Shown here: in pieces, positions 44,943 to 54,662 of the stretch | Position numbering within the stretch: position 1 is the stretch's first letter | Layout: each line of letters starts with the position of its first letter | NCBI RefSeq assembly: GCF_014843845.1 | Contig: NZ_JHQS01000019.1 | Location: 1-64,000 of the forward strand | Length of the DNA stretch: 64,000 bases | DNA from: Mesorhizobium amorphae | GTDB taxonomy: Bacteria > Pseudomonadota > Alphaproteobacteria > Rhizobiales > Rhizobiaceae | Direction: 5' to 3' | The notes under the pieces: generated by a model | The model's input: the letters and a program-made list of their open reading frames with translations, nothing else | Databases searched by the model: none | What the model was told of the DNA's origin: nothing | Translations under genes and position numbers: made by a program

Positions 44943-46688
44943 TCAGAACCGCGTGGTCAGGCCGAGCCCGAATATGGTTCGGTCGAATGTCGGGCGCTGC
45001 TCATGCGCCAGGTTGGCGCGCAGCGTCAGCGGGTCGGTGACGTCCCAGGAGATGCCGCCAAAGACGGTGCGCGTCGGCACCAGCGTGCCGTCGGAGATTT
45101 CGGGGGCGTCGGCATAGCCGCCGAACACATTGAAGCGCTGTGTCACCGCCAGATCGGCCCGCAGCACATAGCCATCCGCTTGCGTGCCGATATCGTCGGC
45201 CGCGTGCACCCATCGGGCCGAAAGCCCCAGCCGGCCATCCAGGACATAGGCCTGCACCCAGGGCGAGATCGTGGTGATCTCGGCGTTGGCGAAATCGTCG
45301 TAGCGGGTGTCGATGTTGAGCGAGAACGGGCCGAACGCCTTCGCCGGCGCCATGATCTGCCACGAAGCGCCGGCACCGATCGAGTAGCGCGCCAAAAAGT
45401 CGGCATCCGGCGTCGCCGCCGCCAGCGCATAGGCGGAAACTGTGGGCGAGAAAGCCTGGTCGATGCGGCCTTCGATCTGAAAGTCGGTGTGGCCGAAGCG
45501 GGTCGCCACTCGGGTGCGGCCGGAAATGGTCGTTCGTGGGGTGAGCCGATAGGCAAGGCCGGCCGAACTGTCGGTCCAGTCGCCAAGCCCGCCGGTGAGA
45601 TCGCTCACTTCGCTGCCGAGATCGAGCCGCCATTTGCGCGGCGGCGGCGCGGCCAGCCTCTGGTCGATGTCGCGCGAGCCGGGTTCGAGGGCAAGCGCCT
45701 GCCGGTAGGCGTCGCGCGCGGCTGCGTCGTCGCCACGGGCGCGGCGCAAATCGCCGATCCCCACCAGCGCCTCGGCATTGCGCGGATCGATCGCCAGCAC
45801 GCGCTGAAACGACTGCTCGGCCCGCGCGTAATCCTGCTCGAGCAGAGAAATCCGCGCGTCGAGGCCGAGCGCCTCGACATTTTCCGGCGCGGTGCCGAGC
45901 ACGTCGTCGATCATCGCGCGGGCGCCCGGCACGTCGCCCTGCCAGATCGCCAGGCGGACCTTACCGAGGCGAGCGTCGAGAAGGCCCGGCTCTATGGCCA
46001 GCGCCTGGTCGAAGAAATGCCCGGCCTCGTCGAATTTCTGCTGGGAGCCCGCGACAAGACCAAGGGCGACGAGGATGTCGGTGTTTTTCGGCGCCAGCCG
46101 GAGCGCGCGGCGATAGGCCTTCTCCGCCTCGGGCAATTGTCCCGCCGCCCGCAATCGCCGACCTTCTTCCATCAGGCCGGCAATGGGATTCGGCCGCGGA
46201 GGGCGCGGCTTGTTCCTCGCCGTCGCGGCTGCAGGCTTCGCCTTCCTCGTGGCCTGCTGGGCCCTGCGGATGTTGGCGACAAGCGCGGCCGCGTCGGTAT
46301 TGCCGGGTTCGGCACGCGAGACCTTTTCGGCGAGCGGCAGCGCGGCGTCGAGATTGCCGGAGCGGAATTCGATCTGGGCCATGCCGAAGCTGGCGTCCAG
46401 ATAGGCCGGCGCCAGTGAAAGGGCCTTGGAAAAGGCCTCGCGCGCCGCCGGCAGATCGTTGCGGCCAAGCTCGGCGAAGCCGAGTTGCACCAGGGCGTCG
46501 GCATTGTCGGGCTTGAGCGCCAGCGCGCGCCGAAGCAGATCCGCCGCCTCGTCGAAATTCTGGGCTTGCCTGGCCTTGACGCCGGAAGCGTACAGTTCGT
46601 CGACCGTCTGGGCCAGCGCCGCGGCAGGCGCCGCGGCAACCGCCAGGAACATGCATGCGGAAATGATGGCGCGCCGGCCGCGCCGCAT
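44943..46688 (-). CDS. Outer-membrane TPR/beta-barrel exporter (YaiO-type barrel)
   Basis: 581 residues with a signal peptide (ending AAALAQ). Residues about 27-370 are TPR repeats in two groups (NFDEAADLLRRALALKPDNADALVQLGFAEL, LPEAEKAYRRALRLAPKNTDILVALGLV) separated by a basic Pro/Lys linker. Residues about 375-581 are a YaiO-like barrel ending in ...GLGLTTRF with a terminal aromatic. Periplasmic TPR plus outer-membrane barrel is the layout of PgaA/BcsC exporters; E. coli yaiO sits beside a GT2 gene. It overlaps the kinase stop by one base (TGATG). Confidence 0.88.
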   Translation of the reverse strand: MRRGRRAIISACMFLAVAAAPAAALAQTVDELYASGVKARQAQNFDEAADLLRRALALKPDNADALVQLGFAELGRNDLPAAREAFSKALSLAPAYLDASFGMAQIEFRSGNLDAALPLAEKVSRAEPGNTDAAALVANIRRAQQATRKAKPAAATARNKPRPPRPNPIAGLMEEGRRLRAAGQLPEAEKAYRRALRLAPKNTDILVALGLVAGSQQKFDEAGHFFDQALAIEPGLLDARLGKVRLAIWQGDVPGARAMIDDVLGTAPENVEALGLDARISLLEQDYARAEQSFQRVLAIDPRNAEALVGIGDLRRARGDDAAARDAYRQALALEPGSRDIDQRLAAPPPRKWRLDLGSEVSDLTGGLGDWTDSSAGLAYRLTPRTTISGRTRVATRFGHTDFQIEGRIDQAFSPTVSAYALAAATPDADFLARYSIGAGASWQIMAPAKAFGPFSLNIDTRYDDFANAEITTISPWVQAYVLDGRLGLSARWVHAADDIGTQADGYVLRADLAVTQRFNVFGGYADAPEISDGTLVPTRTVFGGISWDVTDPLTLRANLAHEQRPTFDRTIFGLGLTTRF

Positions 46689-49270
46689 CAGCGTCTCCCG
46701 CTCTTCCGCGCGAGCAGACGCGCAAGCCGGGCCAGCAATTCCTCGGGAATGAAGGGTTTCACAAGGTAGTCGTCCGCTCCCTTCTCAAGGGCCGAGACGA
46801 TGTCTTTTTCGCCCTTGCGGGCGGTCAGCATGACGACCGGGGTTTCGGACAAAGCCGGATCGCCCTTGATGCGGGCAAGCACTTCCAAGCCGTCGGCCTT
46901 GGCGACATCGATCTCCGACGCCCTGGTCTTGGTCATCATCGCCTGCACCCGGTCGCCGAGTCTCTCGTCCAGCTCCGCCGCCGAGAACACGATGACCCCG
47001 GTCTCGAGCGGCAGATCGATGAGCAGATCCAGCCCCGATCCGTCGGGAAGCGCGATGTCCAGGATGACCAGGTCGAAGCGATGCTTCGCGACCGCGCGGC
47101 GTGCCTCCTGCAGCGTTTTCGCCGAGGTGAACGAGACGCTCGGACCCAGCCCCGCCGACATCACGGCAAGCACACCCTCGTCGTCCTCGACATGGAGGAT
47201 CCTCGGCCTCCGGTCGATCTTGCCGTCAACGATCTTGGCAAGAGCCGCGTGAAGCCGCCTCGAATCCACCGGCTTCTCCAGCCAGTCGACGATGCCGACG
47301 GCAGTGCCGTTCAGCGAGCGCTTGGCCTCATCGGCGACGGCGGAGATGACGATGACCGAAATATCGGAATTCATCGGTGACGCCCTGATGTCGTGGAAGA
47401 GCTTGATGCCGGATTCCCCCGCCAGCCTGATGTCGAGCGTCAGCGCCACGTAATCGCGGGAGCGCAGCAGCGCCTTGGCGGTGTCGATGTCGGGGGCGAC
47501 GTCGCTGGAAAAGCCTTCCGCATCAAGAAGTGCTGCGATCACCGCCGCGACGTCGGCCTCGTCCTCGCAGATGAGAACACGCAGGCGGCCATCGCGCGGC
47601 CGCGCCCGGCGCTCGACCAAAACCGGCTTCTCGGCCTGCCTGTGCGCTTCGGCAAGGTCGACGTGAAACGAGGTTCCCTTGCCTTGCTCGGTTTCGAAGG
47701 AAACGGCGCCGCCCAGCTTTTCCGCAATGGCCTTGACGATGCTCAAGCCCAGGCCGGTGCCGCCTATCCTGCGGGTGCTGGACGCGTCCGCCTGCTCGAA
47801 CTTGCCGAATATGCGGCTGCGGAAGGCCTCGGGGATGCCGGCGCCCTGATCGATCACCGAGATGCGCAGCATGTCGCGATCGCGACGCTCGAGTTTCACC
47901 GTCACGGTTCCGTCGGCGTCAGAGAACTTGATCGCATTCGACAGCAGGTTCGCCATCACCTGATGCAGGCGGTCCGGATCGATGTTGGCTTCGGCACGCG
48001 GGGCATCGTCGACCAGGACGATGCGTATCCGGCTATCGGCCATGTAGTTGGAACTGGCGGCAATGGCCTGCTCCAGGACGGGGCGGACAGGCATCTGCTT
48101 GATCTTGAAGGCGATCACGCCCGATTCGATCTTCTCCATGTCGAGGATGTCGTTGATGAGGAGGACCAGCCTCTCGCTGTTTTTGTGGGCGATGTTGACG
48201 AGGTTGGCGGCCTTGGGCGGCAGTTCGCCGGCCACGCCGGCCGCGATCAGGCCCAGCGAGCCGCGGATGGAGGTCAACGGGGTGCGCAATTCGTGGCTGA
48301 CCGTGGAAATGAAGTCGTTCTTGAGCTGGGCGGTGTGCTTTTGCTCGGTGATGTCGCGATTGTAGGTGACGACACCGGTGATCTTGCCGGACTCGTCGCG
48401 GAACGGGGCCTTGAGCGTGTAGAGCCAGCCCTGCCTGCCATCCGGCAAAAGCGCCGGCTGATCGATCCGCAGCGTCTGCCCGGCCTCCAGCGCACCCATC
48501 TCATTCTGCCGGAAGCGCTCTGCCACCTCCTTCGGATAGAAATCGAAATCCGTCTTGCCGATGAGCTGCTCCACCGAAGCGGCGCCAATCATTTCGGCGG
48601 TGGCGGGATTGGCGGCGATGAAGCGGCCATCCACGTCCTTTATGCTCAGGCAGTCCGGCAGCTCGCGAACCATGGCCCGGTAGATCATGTTGGACATCAG
48701 GAGATCGCGCCGCCGCTGCTGGCGGTCGAGCAGCACGCCGATGATGATTGTGCTGAGAAAACGGAACACGAGGGACGGGAACGTGCTCTGTTGCGCCAGG
48801 CCGGCAATTTGCGTAGGGATCACCAGGAGCGTGATCAGCCCGGCAAGGGCGACCGATACGCCGAGACCGAATATGTCGTACATGGTGCGCGACCGGGCCG
48901 CAACGATGTGGTGCCACGCAATGCCGACGACGGCGGTGATGAGGATGCCCATGACCCCGACGCTCGCTCCCTGTCCGCCGAGATGGATGCGATAGGCAAT
49001 GGAGCCGACCGTCGCGATGAGCATTGCCGGCCATCCGCCGAAGAACGCGGCCGCAGCAATGAAGGCGGCACGCAGATCGACGACGAAGCCGGAGACGGAC
49101 AGGGCCGTCGCCATGGAAATGATCGCGCCCACGCACATGACCACGCCGAGAAGCAGCGACTGCATCCGCCGCGAGAGACGCCCAGTGAAATCCGCCACAA
49201 GGTCCCAGGCGACCACGAGGATGGAGACCAGGGCAAGATTGGCGAGGAGTGAGTGCCAGATCTCGATCAT
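46688..49270 (-). CDS. Hybrid sensor histidine kinase with 5TM sensor, PAS and multiple receiver domains
   Basis: 860 residues. Order: 5TMR-LYT-type membrane sensor (1-190), PAS (about 195-310), HisKA with SHELRTPLTSIRG (His326), HATPase (NLLSNAIKF, DQGAGIP, GTGLGLSIVK), REC1 (Asp613), REC2 (Asp738). A third receiver lacks its first half: from about residue 791 the text ADGLEVLARIKGDPALS...DDYLVKPF resumes a REC C-terminus directly after REC2's TKTRASEIDVAK. That suggests an in-frame deletion fusing a separate receiver. It is the first gene of the exopolysaccharide-like operon, which it probably regulates. Confidence 0.9.
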   Translation of the reverse strand: MIEIWHSLLANLALVSILVVAWDLVADFTGRLSRRMQSLLLGVVMCVGAIISMATALSVSGFVVDLRAAFIAAAAFFGGWPAMLIATVGSIAYRIHLGGQGASVGVMGILITAVVGIAWHHIVAARSRTMYDIFGLGVSVALAGLITLLVIPTQIAGLAQQSTFPSLVFRFLSTIIIGVLLDRQQRRRDLLMSNMIYRAMVRELPDCLSIKDVDGRFIAANPATAEMIGAASVEQLIGKTDFDFYPKEVAERFRQNEMGALEAGQTLRIDQPALLPDGRQGWLYTLKAPFRDESGKITGVVTYNRDITEQKHTAQLKNDFISTVSHELRTPLTSIRGSLGLIAAGVAGELPPKAANLVNIAHKNSERLVLLINDILDMEKIESGVIAFKIKQMPVRPVLEQAIAASSNYMADSRIRIVLVDDAPRAEANIDPDRLHQVMANLLSNAIKFSDADGTVTVKLERRDRDMLRISVIDQGAGIPEAFRSRIFGKFEQADASSTRRIGGTGLGLSIVKAIAEKLGGAVSFETEQGKGTSFHVDLAEAHRQAEKPVLVERRARPRDGRLRVLICEDEADVAAVIAALLDAEGFSSDVAPDIDTAKALLRSRDYVALTLDIRLAGESGIKLFHDIRASPMNSDISVIVISAVADEAKRSLNGTAVGIVDWLEKPVDSRRLHAALAKIVDGKIDRRPRILHVEDDEGVLAVMSAGLGPSVSFTSAKTLQEARRAVAKHRFDLVILDIALPDGSGLDLLIDLPLETGVIVFSAAELDERLGDRVQAMMTKTRASEIDVAKADGLEVLARIKGDPALSETPVVMLTARKGEKDIVSALEKGADDYLVKPFIPEELLARLARLLARKSGRR

Positions 49271-49676
49271 GACGTTCCGGCTCCTTTTTTCCGATAGATA
49301 CCGGCAAAACCTATCCGAGGTCTAAAAGAGCCGACGCTCTGCGGCAACGGCGCATGTCGAAACCACGCAGAAACGGTGCCGCCCGGTCTGGCTTCGTGAC
49401 GGCTGAACCGCCAGTCGCAATGCGCTGCGATGCGTGGATCGCCTTTAGCGATCTCGCGGGTGCCGGCGGCATGTCAGTGGATGAAGTGGCCCGGTGCGGC
49501 GTCGAACGGCGCTGATCCAAACTCAGCGAATTGCTGGTGAATGACTTTTACTGGGTGCAGTTCCGCAAACTGCCCATGACTTGGGCAGCTTGCCAATCAC
49601 TGTGGCATTTATACAACCACCAATTTAATCACCCCCTGCTAAGACACGCTGGGCTTATTCATTGGGGGTACGGGCG
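49271..49676. other. 406-bp divergent gap
   Basis: It holds the promoter of the kinase/glycan operon (minus) and the porin leader (plus). A hairpin CTGCCC-N7-GGGCAG at 49570-49588 lies about 90 bp upstream of the porin start and may belong to its 5' leader. A 53-codon plus-strand frame (49354-49515) exists, but has no ribosome site or recognisable features. Nothing else was seen. Confidence 0.4.
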
Positions 49677-50965
49677 ATGTTCACGCGCTTTTCTGCGAAA
49701 TCTATTCTTTTGTGCGCCGTTTCGACGGTGGCTTTGATGTCTGCCGCGCATGCGGCCGATGTCGCCCAGCCGGTCGAGGCGTCCGGGTTCAACTGGAGCG
49801 GGCTCTATGTCGGATTCGGCGTTGGCGCCGGCGCCAACGTTCATGAGATCAGCAGCGACTTCATCCCGGGCCTGTCGCTGAACGGCATTGGCGGCGAAGG
49901 CGTCTACGGCGAAGCGACCGTCGGCTACGACTATATGGTTTCGCAGCGCTTCCTGCTGGGCGGGCTGATCGACGCCCATTTCGGCAATATCGAGACCTCG
50001 CTTGATGCATTCGGGCTCAGCGCCTCGATCCAGGAAACCTACGGCTTCGATGCAGGCCTGCGCGCCGGCTATCTCTTCACGCCGAACACGCTGGGCTATG
50101 TGCTGGGCGGCTATTCCTGGCAGAAGTACAAGCTGGACACCAACGCGGGCTTTGACCTCGATTGGGACCAGGGCGGCTACTTCGTCGGCGCCGGTGTCGA
50201 GACCGCCGTCGCCGGCAACTGGACGATCAAGGGCGAGTATCGCTACACGCGCTTCGCCACCAATGACGATCTGCTGTCCGAGTTCGGCGCACCGGATGGC
50301 TTTCTCAACCTCGACACTTCGCGGCATACGTTCCAGGTAGCCGCCAACTATCGCTTTGGCGCCCAGAACGGCGGCGGCGCCGCCTTCGAGGCTCCCGCCT
50401 ACAACTGGACCGGCTTTTATGTCGGTGGCGGGCTCGGCGCGGGTGCGTCCGTGCACCAGCTCGACGTTCCGCCGGCCGGTGTGACGTTGAACGGGATCGG
50501 CGGCGAAGGCGTGTTCGGCGAGGCGAGCATCGGCTACGACCAGGATTTCGGCAGCTGGGTGGCAGGCGTCATGGTCGACGCACGCTATTCCGGCATGACG
50601 TCGAAGGTGGAAGTCCCCGGAGGGCAGATCAACCTCGACACCGACTACGGCTTCGACGTGCTCGGCCGCCTCGGCATGAAGGTCAACGAATCAACCCTCG
50701 CCTATGCGCTCGCCGGCTACAGCTGGCAGCATTTCGACCTGAACGCCTCGGCGGCGACATCCTCGACTGGGGCTCCAGCGGCTTCTCGGTGGGTGGCGGT
50801 GTGGAAACGGCCGTATCGAGCAACATGACGGTCGGTCTCGAATATCGCTACTCGCAATTCGCCGAGAAGGATTTTTCGGCGGATCTCGGCGCGCCGGACG
50901 GCAGCCTCACCTCGACGCCCTCCTTCCACACCGTGCGGATCGACGCCAAGTACAAGTTCAACTAA
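49677..50965 (+). pseudogene. Outer-membrane porin with two tandem Omp25/31-like barrels, frameshifted in the second
   Basis: Signal peptide FTRFSAKSILLCAVSTVALMSAAHA, then domain 1 (FNWSGLYVGFGVGAG to TFQVAANYRFG) and domain 2 (YNWTGFYVGGGLGAG onward). Each domain has the Omp25/31 landmarks including a C-terminal aromatic strand. In the start frame the protein derails after YSWQHFDLNASA into a short tail ending at 50828. One base to the side, from about 50750-50756, reading resumes GDILDWGSSGFSVGGGVETAVSSN and ends TVRIDAKYKFN at 50965, parallel to domain 1. One base is missing in the GGCGGCG run. A classical terminator follows. The ATG at 49677 has GGGGG upstream. Confidence 0.82.
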
Positions 50966-51002
50966 AAGCCTTTCACTAAGGCCCTCCAGGCAAACAGCTA
51001 GA

Positions 51003-51032
51003 GCCCGCCGGCAATACCGGCGGGCCTTTTTT
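51003..51032 (+). terminator. Rho-independent terminator of the porin gene
   Basis: GCCCGCCGG-CAATA-CCGGCGGGC is a perfect 9-bp stem with a 5-nt loop, followed by C and TTTTTT. It lies 38 bp after the reconstructed porin stop at 50965, which supports that stop as the original gene end. Confidence 0.92.
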
Positions 51033-51064
51033 GTTTCCCACATAGAAATGCTGCCGCGGGCCAG

Positions 51065-51766
51065 TCACCGCCGCGGGTACAAATACCCCACGCCGCGGAT
51101 CGTCTTGATCAGCTCCGGTTTCGTCGGATCCTTCTCGGTCCGGCGGCGTAGCCTGGTAATGCGGCTGTCGATGCTGCGGTCGAAGGGCTCATCGCCCCTC
51201 GGCGGCGCAAGGTCGAGCAGCTCGTCACGGCCAATGACCTGGCCGGGCCGCGTGGCGAAGGCCGCAACCAGGTCGAGCTCCATCGGAGTCAGCGACATGG
51301 CCCTGCCCTCGGCGTCGCTCAGCGTCCGCGCGTTTGCATCGAAGACATAGGCGCCGAAGGCGAAATGCCCGGCCGGCAAGGGATCGGCGCCATCAGCCGC
51401 CTTCGGCCTGCGCCGGCGCAGCACCGCGGCGATCCGCGCCTCCAGTTCGGTCGGCGCGAAGGGTTTTACCAGGTAGTCGTCGGCGCCGACTTCGAGGCCC
51501 GCCACCTTGTCGAAAACCGAATCGGCGCTGGTCAGCATGACGATGCCCGCATCATGTTGCTCGCGCAGCCAGCGGGCGAGGCTGAAGCCGTTCTCGCCGG
51601 GCATGTTGAGGTCGAGAACGACAAGGTCGGCCTTTGCCGCCGTGATCGCCGCGCGCAGTTCGGCGCCGCCGGATGCGGTGCGGACGCCATAGCCTTTTGC
51701 CTGCAGATAGTCGGCGATCATGAACGCCACGTCGGTCTCGTCGTCCACGACAATGATGTCGGCCAT
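51065..51766 (-). CDS. OmpR/PhoB-family response regulator
   Basis: 233 residues. The receiver domain has ADIIVVDDETDVA (acidic pair), VVLDLNMPGENG (phospho-Asp), LTSADS and DDYLVKPF. The winged-helix Trans_reg_C domain ends in SRITRLRRRTEKDP and RGVGYLYPRR. The ATG at 51764-51766 follows GGGAAGG, making it the best start; the open frame continues upstream without another site. The gene is convergent with the porin terminator and divergent from the PAS kinase at 52062. The kinase has its own downstream regulator, so the partner is uncertain. Confidence 0.92.
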   Translation of the reverse strand: MADIIVVDDETDVAFMIADYLQAKGYGVRTASGGAELRAAITAAKADLVVLDLNMPGENGFSLARWLREQHDAGIVMLTSADSVFDKVAGLEVGADDYLVKPFAPTELEARIAAVLRRRRPKAADGADPLPAGHFAFGAYVFDANARTLSDAEGRAMSLTPMELDLVAAFATRPGQVIGRDELLDLAPPRGDEPFDRSIDSRITRLRRRTEKDPTKPELIKTIRGVGYLYPRR

Positions 51767-52061
51767 GCCTTCCCCCGATGCCGTGAGCGACCACCGGAGC
51801 GTACAGGGCATTCGTCCAGGGTCAACCGCACGTGCCCTGCCCTCGATCGACACAACTGAAACAAGGGCCGTCGAGAAGGCCGGTTCCCGGCATCGTCGTG
51901 AAACGTTGCAGCGCCAGCCTGTCGGACCGCACCATAAATGAGGAGCAATGCCTTGGCACCGCTTGAGATGGCCGACTTGACAGGTCGGGAGCCGTTCAGT
52001 CCACTGGCCACGCGGGAGCAGCAGCATCGCGACCGGCGCATCCGTCAGTGGAGATCCCGCC

Positions 52062-54662
52062 TTGCCGACCTCCTCGAATCCGCCCCTGTCCCGGCACTTC
52101 GCGTTCGCCATGGCCGCCCTGCCTCTGGTTTTGCTTGTCGCCGGCCTCGGCCTGCATCAGTTCCACAGCCGGCAAGCCTCGCTTGTTCCCTACGCAATCA
52201 TTCTGGCCGGCCTGCTGGTCTTCCTGTTCGCTGTGCACCGGATGTTTCTGCGCGAATTTGGCCGTCCAGGTCTCAGCCATGAACACGCGCCAGGCGATGG
52301 CGCTCAGCCGGCCGGCACGGTTTCGGGCATCGCCGAAGGTGCGGAGCAAAGACGGGCCCGCGAGGCCCTGGAGGCCAGCGAACAGCGTTACCGCAGTGTC
52401 GTCGAAACGCAGACAGAGTTCGTCATGCGCATGCTGCCCAACGGCCATCTGACCTTCGTCAACGAAGCGTATTGCCGCTACTGCGATATGCCTCGAGAAC
52501 GGCTGCTTGACCCGTCCTGGTGCGACCTGGACCAGCTCACGGACAGCGAGCGCGCCCGATTTCTTGCCCATGTGGCGAAACTTACGCCGGAGAACTCGAC
52601 AGCAACCATCGAGTTGAAGGTGGAACGGCCAATGCGAGGCTCGACCTGGGCAGCCTGGACCGATCGCGGCATTTTCGACGAAAACGGCAAGCTCACCGAA
52701 ATCCAGTCCGTCGGGCGGGACGTCACCGAGGAGAAACGCGCCCTAGAGGCGCTGGAGGCCAGCGAGCAACGCTACCGCAGCGTGGTCGAACTGCAGACCG
52801 AGTTCGTCGTCCGCATGTCGCCGGACGGCTACCTGACCTTCGTCAACGATGCCTATTGCCGGGCATGCCGGATGACACGGGAACAGCTTCTCAGCCCATC
52901 CTGGTGCGAACTCGACGTGCTTCCCCCGGACGAACGGCGCCGGTTCGTCGCGCATCTCGGCCGCCTCACCCCGCAGGCGCCGGATGCCAGCATAGAACTT
53001 CTCAACGCAATGCCCGATGGCGTAAGCCGATGGCTGGCCTGGAACGATCACGGCATCTTCGATGGCGAAGGCCGCCTGATCGAGGTGCAGTCCGTCGGCC
53101 GCGACATCTCCGACCGCGTCTTCGCCGAACAGGCGCGACTTGAAGCAGAGAAATTGTCGAGAGAACGGGATGCGCAGTTCCGCGCCATCGCCGAGGGCGT
53201 GCCGTTGCCGATCACCATCTCGGCAATCGACGGGCCCGAGATCCTGTTCGTCAACGAGCCGGCGCGCAAGATACTTGGCGTCGAGATCGGCCAGGTCGGC
53301 GCGGAGGCGATATCGACCTGGGAAAGCCGCGCCCGGCGCGACGATCTTATGCGGCTTCTGCTGCGCGACGGCCTCGTCGACGCATTCGAGGCCGGCATGA
53401 CCACCATGCAAGGGACGAGGATCGACACGCTGGTTTCGGCGCGTCTGATCACGCGCGGCGGCCGGCCGGCCATGCTTGCCGCCGTCACAGACATCACGCG
53501 TCAGCGCGAAGCCGAAGCCGAAATCGCCCGCCAGCGCGAGACGCTCTATCAGTCCGAGAAGCTCTCCGCGCTTGGTTCGCTGCTGGCGGGCGTAGCGCAT
53601 GAGCTCAACAATCCGCTGTCGGTCGTCATCGGCTACAGCTCGATGCTGAAGGAGTTTTCGACCGACAGCGCGACAGTGGGCCGCGCCGACAAGATCCACG
53701 CGGCGGCCGAGCGATGCTCGCGGATCGTGCGCACATTCCTGGCCATGGCGCGCAAGAAGCCGCCGACAAGAGGCGCCGTCGACATCAACGAAGTCGTCAT
53801 CGCCTCGCTCGAACTTGCCGCCTACAGCCTGCGCTCGGCCGGGATCGAGATCCGTACCGAACTGGAGGATGGGCTCGCCGCCATCTGGGGCGACCGGGAT
53901 CAGCTTCATCAGGTCATCACCAATCTGGCGGTGAATGCACAGCAGGCCTTGCTGCAGGTGCCGCATCCGCGGCGGCTGACGATCATAACCACCGGGGACG
54001 ACGGCGCCGTCGAGATCGTGGTGGCCGACAATGGTCCGGGCATGCCGGAGACTGTGCGGGCGCGCGCCTTCGAGCCCTTCTACACGACCAAATCGGCCGG
54101 CGAAGGCACCGGCGTCGGTCTGTCGGTCTGCCACGGCATCGTGACGGCGCATGGCGGCAGCATAGAGCTGGATTCGACCGAGGGCGGCGGGGCACGCTTC
54201 ACGATCCGGTTGCCGAGCGGCAAGGCCGAGGCGGTTTCGACGCCGGCGACGGCCGGCAAGGCGCCGCCCGCGCCATCGGCCGCGCGCATTCTGGTGGTCG
54301 ACGACGATACCGACATTGCCGCAATGATCGCCGAAATGCTCAGGCGCGACGGCCACGACGTGACCATCGCCGACGATGCGCATGCCGCCCTGAGAGCCGT
54401 GCGCCACGAAAGGGTCGACCTCTTGATCAGCGACATACGCATGCCCGGCCTCGACGGGCCTGGCCTCTATCGCGCATTGGAGGAGGTGCGCCCGGGGCTC
54501 GCCGGCCGGCTGCTGTTCGTGACCGGCGATACGCTGGCCCCCGAGATCGATCGCTTCATCGGCGAGACGGGCGCGCCCGTGGTCGAAAAGCCGCTCGATC
54601 CGCAAAGCTTTCGCAGGCTGGTGACGGAACGCCTCAGCGTAATGGAAGAGGCCAAGCCATGA
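52062..54662 (+). CDS. Membrane hybrid histidine kinase with three PAS domains and C-terminal receiver
   Basis: 866 residues from a TTG with GGAG 8 nt upstream. Two N-terminal helices (FAMAALPLVLLVAGLGL, LVPYAIILAGLLVFLFAVH) precede PAS1 and PAS2, which are near copies (both ASEQRYRSVVE.QTEFV.RM), and PAS3 (about 375-490). The HisKA is LLAGVAHELNNPLSVVIGYSSML, the HATPase NLAVNAQQALL, DNGPGMP and GTGVGLSVCHGI. A receiver follows (RILVVDDDTDIA, LLISDIRMPGLDGP). The stop overlaps the next response regulator gene (ATGA), so kinase and regulator form a coupled pair. The input signal is unknown. Confidence 0.93.
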   Translation: MPTSSNPPLSRHFAFAMAALPLVLLVAGLGLHQFHSRQASLVPYAIILAGLLVFLFAVHRMFLREFGRPGLSHEHAPGDGAQPAGTVSGIAEGAEQRRAREALEASEQRYRSVVETQTEFVMRMLPNGHLTFVNEAYCRYCDMPRERLLDPSWCDLDQLTDSERARFLAHVAKLTPENSTATIELKVERPMRGSTWAAWTDRGIFDENGKLTEIQSVGRDVTEEKRALEALEASEQRYRSVVELQTEFVVRMSPDGYLTFVNDAYCRACRMTREQLLSPSWCELDVLPPDERRRFVAHLGRLTPQAPDASIELLNAMPDGVSRWLAWNDHGIFDGEGRLIEVQSVGRDISDRVFAEQARLEAEKLSRERDAQFRAIAEGVPLPITISAIDGPEILFVNEPARKILGVEIGQVGAEAISTWESRARRDDLMRLLLRDGLVDAFEAGMTTMQGTRIDTLVSARLITRGGRPAMLAAVTDITRQREAEAEIARQRETLYQSEKLSALGSLLAGVAHELNNPLSVVIGYSSMLKEFSTDSATVGRADKIHAAAERCSRIVRTFLAMARKKPPTRGAVDINEVVIASLELAAYSLRSAGIEIRTELEDGLAAIWGDRDQLHQVITNLAVNAQQALLQVPHPRRLTIITTGDDGAVEIVVADNGPGMPETVRARAFEPFYTTKSAGEGTGVGLSVCHGIVTAHGGSIELDSTEGGGARFTIRLPSGKAEAVSTPATAGKAPPAPSAARILVVDDDTDIAAMIAEMLRRDGHDVTIADDAHAALRAVRHERVDLLISDIRMPGLDGPGLYRALEEVRPGLAGRLLFVTGDTLAPEIDRFIGETGAPVVEKPLDPQSFRRLVTERLSVMEEAKP

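Noticed and set aside
49354-49515. 53-codon plus-strand frame in the kinase/porin gap
   Set aside because: It has no ribosome site, no recognisable motif, and overlaps an equally open frame on the other strand.
51938-52282. Separate small gene before the PAS kinase
   Set aside because: The frame runs into the kinase gene in another frame without family character. The kinase's TTG start with GGAG explains the region.
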